A DNA stretch of 64,000 nt. It comes from Elephas maximus indicus (taxonomy: Eukaryota > Chordata > Mammalia > Proboscidea > Elephantidae). How positions within the stretch are numbered: position 1 is the first letter of the stretch; every line of letters begins with the position of its first letter. A model generated the notes under the pieces. It was not told where the DNA came from. It ran no database searches and saw nothing but the letters and a program-made list of their open reading frames with translations. The stretch is from NCBI RefSeq assembly GCF_024166365.1, contig NC_064826.1:21166001-21230000 (forward strand). Direction: 5' to 3'. Shown here one piece after another: positions 35,961-49,500 of this stretch. Position numbers and translations under genes: made by a program.

Positions 35961-36668
35961 GCTGACAGCCGCCCCACCCCCAGGTCCTGGAACGCCTCTG
36001 CATCGCTAGGAACCGCCACTCCCGGGCTCACCCCCTGGGGCCACCCCCCAGTCCCGCCCAGCTCCCGCCACAGGCAAGCCCCCGAGGAGGGCGACGGGGC
36101 CACCACCATCCTGCCCAGGGCGGGGGGCTGGGGCTGCCCCGTGGGTGGGAGAAGGCGCTCAGCGCTCGGTTCCGCCCAGGAGGACGCGGCGGGGCAGCGG
36201 CGCGCCCTGCGGGAGCAGCTCCAACAGGTGCGCCGGGAGAGGACCGGGCGGCTGCGGGCCCTCGGGGCCAGGTGAGGGGGTGGTGGGGCGGGGGTGAGGG
36301 GCAGTACTCTCCCCGGCATTTTCGGTGGCAGGCTACTCTCCCCCCAGGAACACCCAGAACTTCCAAGAGCTGCTGTGGCCCCCTGATGCCGAGAAACCTG
36401 CTCCTGGAGAGTAGTGCTAACCCTTCCGGCCCCCCTCTAGTCATCCCTGAATCCTCCAAGGGGTGACTGAGGAGTGGGGGTTAAGGAAAAAGCGAGAGGG
36501 CCACCTGCAGGTCAGCAAGCGCAGGTCGGGGGCATTTCAGCAAGGCGCAGAATGCAGCCCCAGGACCCAGAGAGCCAGAGACACAGACACACACAGCAGC
36601 TTCACCTCACCATGAGGCCTGTCATTTCTTCTTCCCTCCCTAAGGCCACCTGTCCCGCCGGTCCAAGG

Positions 36669-39651
<2,983 letters not shown>

Positions 39652-40100
39652 TCACACAGGGCCAGGGTTCTACTTGCCATGCCCTTAAGTTTCCGGCTTC
39701 CTGAGGCAGCCTCAGGCCAGGACCCATGGGCAGTAAGAGCTCTGATCCCCCAGATCTCTTGTAAGACCCAGGCTGAGTCTAGTATTATAGACTTCCAGGT
39801 GTCTTGCATTTTTTGCTTTGGTCCCTTGGGGTCAGACTCCCATCCCAGCCCAGTGCAGACTGAAGAGGAGGAGCCTGGGCTTATGTCTCCTCCATCCTGT
39901 CCCCAGAGCTGGTCTTTGATTCAGAGGACCAGTCCTTGAACTATGGCCTCCTGGCAAAATCTTCCTGGCACAACACTGCCACACCAGGGTCTTGAGCAGG
40001 AGCTTTTTCAGCCCTGCCAGTCTAATCTCCCGCAACAGCCTCACCCACGCATGTCCTTCCTAGCACCAGCCCACAGCTTAGAGAGAAGCAAGAATATTAC

Positions 40101-40106
40101 TTTAAT
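40101..40106 (-). terminator. ATP6V1F: ATP6V1F poly(A) signal (ATTAAA)
   Basis: On the minus strand ATTAAA lies about 260 nt after the ATP6V1F stop. It leaves about 550 bp to the start codon of ATP6V1FNB on the same strand. Confidence 0.6.
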
Positions 40107-40367
40107 TTAACATCAACAGTGACACTGCATAACAGCACAGGGAAGAGGTAGTAGAGGGGGAGAGAATATGGTCAGGCTTCCCACTCCCTTGCCAGCCTTG
40201 ATTTTAGTGCCACAATCCCAGCAACCTGTGAGTACTTCATCCAGCCTCTCTGGAGTGGGAATGGGCAGGGAGTTGGAAATCAGAGGCTCCAAACGCACAG
40301 AAGGGCGATGGCAAGACTGAGGAGAGGCCTAGACCTGGGGGCAGGGCTGGAAGGCTGGGGGGTGCCC

Positions 40368-42827
40368 CTAGCGCAGGTCTTCAGCCGTGAACATGCCCTT
40401 GGCTCTGCGCAGGATGGAGTCCTTGGCGGCGTCATAGGGGTGCTCCTTGGATGGGATCTCCAGGACAGCCGGGATAGAGCGCTGGTGCGCGTCCAGGGCA
40501 TGCCGCACCATCTCAGCGATGTACTGGTTGATGAGGATGATGCCGATATCGTCTCGGTTTAGAAACTGCCTGTTGGGAGAGATGAGGAAAAGCGTGTCCA
40601 GGACAGTGCGGAGGGCCTCTCTCTGCTGCCCAGCAGCTCATTCTGGGTTGGTGGGCCTGGGCTGTGGAAGGGAATGGACATGACCCAGAGAGCACAGAGG
40701 ACAAAGGAAAAGACTGCTATGTTAAACACTCTCTCAGTTCTATCAAGAATCAATTTCATTCAAAAGCTACGGGCCATGTCTGTCAGAACCGGCTTCTACC
40801 TCCCTGCAGGGAAGGCTTCAGGGCGCATGCCAGTGTATATAAAGTGCTGCCTTGTGTGAGAAAACACGAGCTGCTGTTGAGTTGATTCTGACTCATGGCA
40901 ACGTGATGTGTGTCCGTGTGTCCGAGTAGAACTGTGCTCCATAGGGCTTTCAGTTGCTGATTTTTTAGAAGTAGATCACCAAGGCAGCTCTGGGTGGGCT
41001 TGAATCTCCAACCTTTTGGTTAGCAGATAAGCGTGTTGGCTGTTTGCACCACCCAGGGACACCTTGTGTAAGAAAGGGGGAGGTTAAGAATATAGATGTG
41101 TATTCCTTTGTATTGACATAAAAAATACTGGAAAGATAAGGAAGAAACAAAGCGGTCATTTATGGGGCGGTGGGGGGGCGTGTTATGAGCTGAAAGAGGA
41201 CATGGCTGGGAGTGAGACCTCTCGATGTGTATCTTTTAAATATCTATTTGGAAACCATAAGAACACACTAATTTTTCGAAGGAAAACAAATTTAAAAAAA
41301 AAGGGCTGATGAGCCCATAAAAGGCCTCATGCTCTGTGCTGCTGAGGCCGGAGATGGATCAGAGGGGAATTTTGGCATGAGCCAGGAACACAAAATAGGA
41401 AGAGGAAAATCAGTAATGAAAGAATCACATTTTCCACACAGATTCAACCTGACATTGGGATCCTCCTTTCTTGTGATCACTACTCACCCAGACATTACTT
41501 AAGTTTTATCTAGTAAAGTGCCAGGCGCTGGGCTAGGTTAGATTTAATGATTTCTATTTCCATTTGGCTGGAAACATGGAAAACCCTAGGAGTAAAGTTT
41601 GTCCTCCATGACAACTTGAGTCACTTCACCAGACTGCTTAGAGGTCAGCAGATAGCTCCTCCCCAGGCAGCAGGAACCAGTCTCAGCTGCAGCGCTGGGC
41701 TGGCTGTTTAGGAGGAAACAGGTAGGAGTGGTTTACTCCTGAGACCTGGGCAAGGGCCCTAGAGAAGGAGTTAGGGGGCTAGGAGGCTGGCACCCCTAAT
41801 TCTAGTCACCAGGATACATATCTCCTGGACTAAAGGGCCTGTTCGAACCCACGCTTGAAGCTATCACCTTCAAGCCAGGGCAGGAAATGAGGGCTTCAAG
41901 TGCAAGGGCTGCCCAGAGTCTTCGCAGGAAGGCAAACAGTCCTGATATTCTGACCACCGTGCTCAGGACAATGGGAAATATCCAAGTAGACTGTGGGGAG
42001 CTGCACAAGCAGAGCCAGTACCCGGCTTAATATGGGAGGCAAGGGTTGGGACTGGGTTCAAATCCCAGCTCTGCCTCTTCCAACGAGTGGGGTGTGACTT
42101 TAGGTATGTCCCTTAACCTCTCTGAACTCTACCTTTCTCACCTGTAAGTGGGAGTAACTCCTACGTTTCAGGACAACTGTGAGCCTGTAATGGAGGTGAA
42201 AGTACAAGAAAGCCCGAGCACAATGCCTAGATGCTCACTGGGGCCAACTCGCAAAAGGCTAGGAGGCTGTTCTACGATGACCGTGGGGGATCCCTAAAGA
42301 GGCGCTGAGGCCGGCCCTATGGGGGCTGAGCGCTCCGGACCCCCGGCTATGACAGGGACAGGCTGGGCCGAGGGACGGCACCAGGCGTCCGTCACGAGCT
42401 CTGTTCCCCTCCTTTCCTGACACGCACCTGACACAGCCCCGGCCCCACCGAGCCCCAAAAGGGAGCCTGGAGCGCTGGGAGGGCAGAGGCCTCGGCTCCG
42501 AAAGGGCGTTCGGACTTCCCGGCCACCCAAGGTGGGGGTCTGAAATCCCGGCCAGGTCTGCAAAGCCCGGTGCAGGCCCCCGCCGATCCCTGGGCCGCCT
42601 CGGCCCTCTCCCCGGGCCCGCCAGGCCGCGGGCGCGGAGTGGCCTGTCCGGGCTTCGCGGGCACCGTACCGGAAAGTGTCTTCGATCTCATTGATGGTTG
42701 TATCCTTTTCCACCACCAGGAAATTCGGATGGCGGTTCTTGTTAAGCTCCCCTATGCCACCCAACAGGAAGCCGGTCACCGTGTCCTCGTCTCCGATCAC
42801 CGCGATGAGCTTCCCCCGCCCCGCCAT
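40368..42827 (-). CDS. ATP6V1F: V-type proton ATPase subunit F, two exons
   Basis: Subunit F belongs to the cytosolic V1 sector of the vacuolar H+-ATPase. With subunit D it forms the central rotor shaft that couples ATP hydrolysis to proton pumping into lysosomes, endosomes and secretory vesicles. The exons are 42670-42827 and 40368-40569 (360 nt, 119 aa plus stop), the standard mammalian length. Landmarks are [56 protein letters not shown] and the end [10 protein letters not shown]. The donor is CG|GTACGG at 42669 and the acceptor CAACAG|G at 40570. The ATG at 42827 lies in a CpG-rich context. The intron contains one AfroSINE and one MIR. No odd residues were seen. Confidence 0.97.
40864..41061 (-). 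mobile_element. AfroSINE in the ATP6V1F intron
   Basis: The inverted copy runs from GCTGTTGAGTTGATTCTGAC to TTTGCACCACCCAGGGACA. It is flanked by CCTTGTGTGAGAAA (40850-40863) and CCTTGTGTAAGAAA (41062-41075), a 14-bp duplication with one mismatch. Confidence 0.9.
42030..42240 (+). mobile_element. MIR in the ATP6V1F intron
   Basis: Nearly full-length MIR: GGTTCAAATCCCAGCTCTGC, TGACTTTAGGTATGTCCC, CTTTCTCACCTGTAAGTGG. Confidence 0.75.
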
Positions 42828-43055
42828 CCTCGCAGCCGGCGGAGCTCAACCGGCTCTTCCCGATGTAACCGAAGCCCCGCCTCCGCAGGAGTCCCCTGTC
42901 CAGCTTCACGCCTACCTTCTAGACATGCGCAGTTCTCCCACCCCACTTCCGGATCATGCGCATTAATAGCAAAGTGACTTCAATCTGTATACGCCTGCGC
43001 CATAAAGAGAGGCTGTAACCCGGGGACTACGAATCCCAGAAGGCTGTGCGGCACC
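42828..43055 (-). promoter_or_regulatory. ATP6V1F: ATP6V1F promoter
   Basis: Upstream of the ATG the sequence is CpG-rich without a TATA box. Visible motifs are an ETS core (minus-strand CCGGAAGT at about 42944-42955), two NRF1-like half sites (ATGCGCA at about 42924 and 42957), and a ZNF143-type element (see 43023-43051). This is the usual set for a housekeeping promoter. The transcription start is not fixed by the sequence. Confidence 0.65.
43023..43051 (+). promoter_or_regulatory. candidate ZNF143/THAP11 (SBS) element
   Basis: ACTACGAATCCCAGAAGGC followed by TGTGCGGC closely fits the long STAF-binding consensus (ACTACAATTCCCAGAATGC plus a GCG-rich tail). It is about 200 bp upstream of the ATP6V1F start codon. 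Confidence 0.6.
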
Positions 43056-43267
43056 CAGGATGTCACAATCGGGGTTCTTCGTTTGTTCCGACGTTCGAGT
43101 GTTCACTTGTTCATTCAACAAACGTTTTGAACCTAGCGCAGTTGCACGCCGACACCACAAAGAATTAGACACAGTTCCTGTTCTCGAGGGCAAAGTCCAG
43201 GTCTATATCGTGCCTGGCGCATAATTGACAACGACTCAATACTTTTTTTTTTTTTTCCAATACTTGT

Positions 43268-43444
43268 AGGAGCCCTGGTGGTGCAGTGGTTAAGATCTTG
43301 GCCGCTAACCAAAAGGTAGGTTGGCAGTTCCAGTCCACCACCTGCTTCTTGGAAACTCTCTGGGGCAGCTCTACTCTGTCCTATAGGATCACTATGATAT
43401 GAGTTGGAGTCACCTCGAAGGCAATGGGTTTGTCTTTTTTTTTT
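43268..43444 (+). mobile_element. AfroSINE upstream of ATP6V1F
   Basis: Head GGAGCCCTGGTGGTGCAGTG, body GCTAACCAAAAGGTAGGTTG, tail GGCAATGGGTTTGTC plus T9. It sits between two poly(T) tracts. Confidence 0.88.
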
Positions 43445-43499
43445 CCGGGTACATCTTTGCCCAATTAATAAAAGAATGGACAAGTTGATGATAGTGTCT

Positions 43500-45820
43500 C
43501 GTGAGGTAGAGTCAAGTGAATAGGCAGTTACAAAACGGTGTGAAGCCACTGAGGGATTTTAAGCGATAGGGTGATATTGCCTCTGAGTGGACTTAAACCT
43601 CCAACATTTGTGTTTCAGAGAGACCGTTGTGGCTGTGCTGGGTGCAGAGGCCAGATGGAAGGAGGAGGGACCAAGTTGGGAGGCCACTGTAGTGAGAAAT
43701 GATGGTGGCTGGAACTTAGGTAATGGCAATGGGGAATGTGGAGAAGTGGAAGGAGTTGAGGGATATTTAGAGACAGAATGGAGAAAACTAGTTTTGGGAT
43801 TTGATGTGTTTAGGGAGGGATGTACGTAGAGGAAGAGACTCAGGTGACTTCCAGTTTTCTGGTCTGTGGACCTCTATGCATGGGAGTAACATTCTGAGAG
43901 AGTGAATACTGTGAGATGAACAGGCGGAAGGGAAATGTCCACTCTTTCCTCCTCCCTTTCAACAAACAGGCAGCCCTGGCATCTGGCATATGATCTGTGA
44001 GTTCGGAGTGTATGGAGTGTGGTCTAGTGGATGTATGTATGGGCTTGGGATTTGGACTCACCTGGGTTCAATTCTCAGCCCTAGTATTACAGATATAACT
44101 CTGAACCCATCACTGAAATTCTTAGGGCTTGGTTTCCTGAGATAATATGCCCACCCCACAGGGCCGTTGTGAGGGTTCAGAGAGTGAGGAGGGGTACTGA
44201 AGAAGGGAGTGTGTAGAAGCATCTGGCTCAGTGTCTGGCACAGAACAGACCTCAGTGGCCGTCTGTGGTTGGGTTGTCAGGTGAAGGAAGGACCTAGGGC
44301 AACACCAGTCATCCCTCACTCACCCCGTCATTCAACCAGAATGTATATCCGTTTACTAAATGTGACCATGACCAAGGGCTGAGCATACAAGATTGATAAA
44401 ACATCATTTCCATCCTCTAGGAGCTCCCTGTAGGGTTGAGAGGAGGTGAGAATGTCACAGGAGGGGGACATGCAGTAAAAAGCGCCCTGGAGGGATATGG
44501 ATAGGACGGGACCCAGTGTAGCGGGGAAGGCACCTCTTCCTCGGAGGTGGAGGGAGAGAAGCTTCTAAAGGAGTGAAGAGGCAGATGTGCTACTGTGAAG
44601 AGGTGAGGAGGAGGGGAATTAGGAACTGGGGCCATGTGTTTTGGATCTTCTCTGGCAGATCCACCACCATGTGCCAAATATCTGGGCATTGGTCTATATC
44701 TGGGGGGTCAATTACATGAAATGCTTTTTTGCCCTGCTCTGGCTCTCAGTTCCTCATTTGACTATTCCTTTGTGACACCTGTATAGACATCCCAGGGCCA
44801 GGAAGCTCACAGTCTAGAGGAGGAGGCCACCTGGTGCATACATGGTACAGATTAAGGTGGTAAATGCAACCACAGAGATGTGTGTGCCCAAGGCACTATG
44901 GGAGCTGAGGGGGCTGTTCCAGGAGGGGCAGGGATGGGTCCAGGACAGCTTCCTGTTGTCCAGGAAGATGAGGAGGGTGAAGAGGGCCTAAACTGCGTCA
45001 CGGGTGCCCAGGAAACTAGAGGCTGTGAAGTGGGCTTGGAGGTGGGAAGGAAGGGGGAGTGGTCACACCTCAACAGGGGTTTTGGAATGAATGAGTGGGG
45101 GAGGCTGGGGTATGAACATGGAGGCCTGGGAGGCCTTGTCAGGGAGAGTGGACTTCTGTGTGGAGCAGAGGGCCCTAACCCAGAGAGGGGCATAATCCTG
45201 CTCATGTGAATTTCCCTCTGGCCATAGCCACACTGGAAGGGGCTGGCCTAGACCAAGAGACTGGTTAGGAGGCTGGTGCAGGTGTTCAGGAAGGAGGCCC
45301 TGAGGAAGCCTTGGTCAGGGCTGGACGGTGGGGCTGGCGCAGACCCACGTTTGACCCAGGAGCTGGTTGGAGTGAAGGCTCATGGGTTTGCATGTGGTTC
45401 CCTGCTGCGTGCTGGGTGAGAGGCATTCCTGATCGAGTCATCGCTCACTGTATTAAGGTCCTAATTTGAAGTACATCCTTGAGTTCAGGCTCAACCGAAA
45501 CTGGCTTCCAAGTGGTTAGGGCAGTCTTCTAGAACACAGTGTCCACCCTGTCTTCTACAAGCCAGCCCTCCAGCTATCTGAAGACCGAGCCACGTCCCTG
45601 AGCCCCCATTCCAGGTTCTTGCACCCATTCCACCAACGTCCCAGACCTTGCCAAACAGATGGCTCAGAGGGGCGGCCCTCTGCCCCAGGGCCTTGCCCTC
45701 AGCCTGGGTCAGTCCTCCAGGGGACAGCCAGCCAGCCTCAGCCTCCCCAGGGCCTGATTTAGTGTCCACAGGGAAGGAGGGGCCAGCTGTGAAGAGCAAA
45801 CCCTCAAGGAACAGCCAGAG
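43500..45820. other. intergenic region between ATP6V1F and FLNC
   Basis: No coding gene was found. L2-like phrases occur near 43540-43800 (CACTGAGGGATTTTAAGCGA), 44340-44620 and 44780-45060 (AGGAAGCTCACAGTCTAGAG), and a MIR lies at about 44040-44270. Several open frames here are not supported by splice signals or recognisable protein sequence. Confidence 0.5.
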
Positions 45821-45841
45821 CCTCTGTGACAGGCCGCAAAC

Positions 45842-46570
45842 TTTATTTGGTTCTGGAGTTTTCCACCTAAGCGGTTCCCGGCTGAGCCGCATGATGCGTG
45901 CAAAAGTCCCCCCAGAAAGCTGGGCCTCGCAGTGTGTAAAAAAGGCCCCCATGGGGCAGAGCTGTGCAACCATAAAAAAAAAAAAATATATATGAGAGAG
46001 AGAAGTCAGTCCCCCAGGAAGCCTGGCTTGGGCGGAGTATCATTCCCCAGCCATCCGCCGTGTGCTGAGCTGCTGCTGTTCTGGTGTTTTCTTCTCCAAC
46101 TGTGCTTTCTTTTCCAAGTCCTGAATGCTCTGGGGCCCTGGCGCCAGAAAGGCCAGGCGCAGTCCTCAGGGCGAGGAGGCCTGGCTGGCAGTATGGGTTG
46201 AGGTGGTCTCTCTCACACACACAGAACCCCCAAAACACACAGGCCCCCACTGGTCTCTGCCCCACAGAAAACTCAGGGCTTTCCTGGCTCCTCCACCCCC
46301 ACCCAACCCCCGTGTCACAGCCTCTGCCCCTGAGCCTGGCCCCAGTCTGCTCTCCTGTCACAGTTGAGGGGAGGGACACTGCCCTAAGACAGGCCCTCTG
46401 ACCCCTGGGGGCACGATGGGAGGAGAGGTTGTGCCATTGACCTCACACTCCAGGCAGGTGTTTGCAGTGTCTGACTCTGCGCGTGTGCGCCCGGGTGTGG
46501 TACATCCGAGTATGTGTGTGAGTGTGTGGCCAGAGGTGGGGGCTGAGGCTGGGGGAGGCACTTTTGGGAT
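45842..46570 (-). other. FLNC: FLNC 3' UTR with AATAAA poly(A) signal
   Basis: On the minus strand AATAAA lies at 45842-45847, about 725 nt after the FLNC stop. The UTR contains an A13/(TA)n/(GA)n simple tract near 45973-46003 and a GT-rich tract near 46480-46535. No other AATAAA lies closer to the stop. Confidence 0.8.
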
Positions 46571-49500
46571 TCAGGGCACGTTGACTTTGAAGGGGCTTCC
46601 AGGGACACTTTCATCGCCCCACTTGACAATGAGGATGTAGTCTCCTTTCTCCTTGACGGTGTAGGTAACGTTGTACACCCGATTGCCCATATGCTTCACA
46701 TACACTTCCTCACAGGGCGTCTTGGGCCCGTGCACGCCCACCATCATCATGTTGGTGCCTGGAGAGGGAGGGAGAGGGGTGGGCTCACACAGGGGCCATG
46801 TTCTCCCAGCAGCCCACACCCTGTGCCCTGTGGTCCTCCCTCCTCTCCCCCTCTCCAGCCTGCCTGCTTTGCTGCAGTCCACGGTGAAGGAGTTCTTCTG
46901 GCCCACAAAGGCCTGGGACAGCCCGGGGCCCCGGGTCACCACCTTGCTGGCATCCGAGGAGAACTTGGGGATGGAGCTGTAGCTGGAGCCCCGGCTTGAG
47001 GATGACTTGGTCACAGTCTCCACCAGCACTGTGGATGTTTCGTGAAGGCTGTGGCCTCCAGACAGCCGGGGACCTGGGGAGCAGAGCGGCCCGGTCAGAG
47101 GAGCTTCCTGCCTGCCCTCAGCAGTGGCCCCTTGGCCAGCACTGACAACCCTAAAGCTAAGGCACTTGGGGTCTCGGGTGTCCAGATAAATGCCCCCAGC
47201 CCCTTGCTCATCTGAAGCATCCTGGGAGCAGCAGCCCCATTCCGAACAAGTGCCCAAGCTCCCTGGCTTCAATTTATGCTCATCCCTACGTCTCGTCCAC
47301 CTCCCTTGTCCTTTCAGGCTGTCTCTGGAAACTCAAGTTAAGTCACAGTGTAAGAGGTTTAAAGAGGAAGATACAGCCAACTAATCCTTCTAATAGCTTC
47401 GAAAAGGGAAGCTTGTAAATATTTATTAATCTCTATCATCTTGGAAGCAAGACAGATGGGAAGCCAGGAGGGAAGAAACTTAAGCATGAGGGGCACTGAA
47501 GTAAAAGAGTAAAGAGAAATGACTGGCAAAAAGGAGGAAGAATTTGATTGTTAAAATAATTACACACAACTCCACAGAATGGTTTGCTGTGTAAAGCCAG
47601 GTCTCCTCTGTTCGTGATAACTTATCCGTGATGTTTGGAGCAGACAGTGAACCGATGGGAATGGCCACTAGGGCTGTGAAGCTGGGCTGGGCTACAGGCT
47701 GGGCTGGGTGGACCTCCTTCTACTCTGGGGCACTCACCTGTGACCTTAGCTTTGAAGGGGCTGCCCACGATGTGCTGGGGGCCGCCGTACTTGATGGCAA
47801 TGAGGTAGTTGCCAGGGGCCATGGGAGTGTAAGTGACCACATGGCCCTCAGGACATTCCCGACAGTCCAGCTGCACCTTGGAGGGGCCGTCAATAGTGAC
47901 AGACAAGGCTCCTGAGCCGGCGTTCAGGGTGTTCACAATGAACTCTGACGACACGCCTGTGGGGCCAGAGGTAGCAAGGCTGTAGCAAGAAGCTTCCAGC
48001 CCAGAGCAAGGCTGGGTCCAGTGTTCCCTGAGCAGCTTCTCCAAGGACTCAGGCCCAGCTCATCACTGCACCTGCCTCAGGACAAGGTGGCACAGGACTA
48101 GGAGAACCCCGACAGTCCCCTTCCACTCCAGCTGTTAGCACTCACCAGTAGTGCCCCCTTCAAGCCCGGGGCCGTAGGCCGACACCAGGCCTGGGTCCCC
48201 TGCCTGGCTTTGCTCCCCAACACGGATCTTGAACGGACTGCCAGGGATATGGGCACCATTGAACTTGACATCAATGGAGTGGACGCCGTTCTCATGGGGG
48301 ATGAAGCGGATGGTGTGCTTATCTGTGGGGCAGAGGGTTGGTGGGTGACCCTTCGTCCTTTCCCCCCTTCCCTGAGAGTCCCAGCCTGGGCAGAGGTAGG
48401 CAGGGCCAGCTCACCACTGTCCAGCTCGGAGACGTAGCACTCCTCGACTGCACCGGAGGGTGTGTGCACCCTGGCGTCAATCACGCCCCGTGCACCGTTC
48501 AGCTGCACCGCAAAGGACGCCGGCTGGTTCACCCTGAGCCCCGTCTCCTGCAGAGAGGCCACAGGGGATGCTGACTCCTAGGAGGGCCAGGTCTGGAGGG
48601 GCTGCTCTGTAGCCCAGCCCCACTCTCACTGTCAGCCCCACTCAGAGGGAAGGCTTTCGACAGACTGGGTTGGGAGGTGGGAAGCAGGCCAGATCTGTGA
48701 CCCTCTGCATCCACCTGCTATGAGGTGAGTACCAGCCTAGCCATGACAAGCATGGCGGTGGTGGGGGAAAAAGACGGTGTGCCCTTGTGCAGGCTAGGGA
48801 AGACAGCCCCAGACACTATCAAGTAGGCCTGATGAGGAGCAAGCAAGTGCTTGACAGAGCTGTGTGGGTTGTGAGCTCTGGGTCACTCAGATGAGGCAAG
48901 ATGAGTGTAGCCTGGATGGGCCCAGGAGGGCTTCCTAGAGGAGGTAGGCCAGTGAGGAAGACTGGAAGAAGCCCAGGGAGGGGTCTAGGGGGAGGTGAGG
49001 GTGAGTCTAGGGGTGGGTTCCCTGAGCTGCTGCCAAGATGACCCTGAGGGGGCAGCTAGGAGGGGTCTGGGGGAGGGGACTGGGCCCCCGAAAGAGCTCA
49101 GGGCCTCACTTGGCAAATTGCCTATGGAGTGTGCCCTTAACCGTTGCACCCCTGGCTTGCACATGCCAGTATGGTCTGCTGAGAAGCTGCTCTGCACCTA
49201 CTCCCATATGATGAAACGAAGACCCTGCTCATTCCTTACTGGAAATCCCAACAAGCCTCCCGGTGGCCAGCAGAGGACCAAGCCCAGGCTCTGATTTCCA
49301 CATGCAGTTTACAGAGAGATGGGTCTCTCTGAGGTCACTCGTAAAACCTGCTTACTCTGATTTTGTATTTATTTTATGTTCATGTTCTAATACATTTTGG
49401 TATCTAGTTTCTTTAGAACTCTCAGAGGAGGTGGGACAGAGTCCCAGAAATAAGAAGTGACAGGTGGTGGCAAGGACAGGGAGACAAGACTCTAAAAGGC

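Larger units (their letters stand above)
30087..36414 (+). pseudogene. unrecognised nine-exon gene-like locus with in-frame stops
   Basis: I do not recognise this protein. Nine segments with canonical or near-canonical splice sites chain in phase: 30087-30329, 30403-30494, 32427-32521, 34007-34071, 34398 to about 35116 (or 35095), 35191-35722, 35984-36073, 36180-36271, 36348-36414. Together they give about 665 codons. Exon 1 begins CCCATGGAGCC (fair Kozak context). Exon 5 holds a 16-residue repeat array. Exons 6-8 end in a basic coiled coil (TALQRLLGQHRAARRRRQQ, then QRRALREQLQQVRRERTGRL). The last exon ends NFQELLWPP before TAG. Three in-frame stops break it: TGA 34593-34595, TAG 34713-34715, TAG 35711-35713. 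Exon 7 would use a GC donor (CAG|GCAAGC). The locus is either a unitary pseudogene in this lineage or a gene whose true exons avoid these codons. An AATAAA lies at 36902-36907. Confidence 0.6.

Noticed and set aside
35165-36319. Long minus-strand open frame of 384 codons over the unknown locus
   Set aside because: It is GC-rich antisense of exons that have splice signals and phase on the plus strand. Its composition (P, R, A rich) is typical of a shadow frame.
42294-42669. Extension of the ATP6V1F first-exon frame into the intron
   Set aside because: The frame reads through a proper GTACGG donor. The conserved protein continues in the second exon at 40569.
46571-47272. FLNC last two exons read as one continuous frame
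   Set aside because: The 105-bp stretch 46759-46863 is open by chance. The conserved junction and acceptor show it is an intron with a GC donor.
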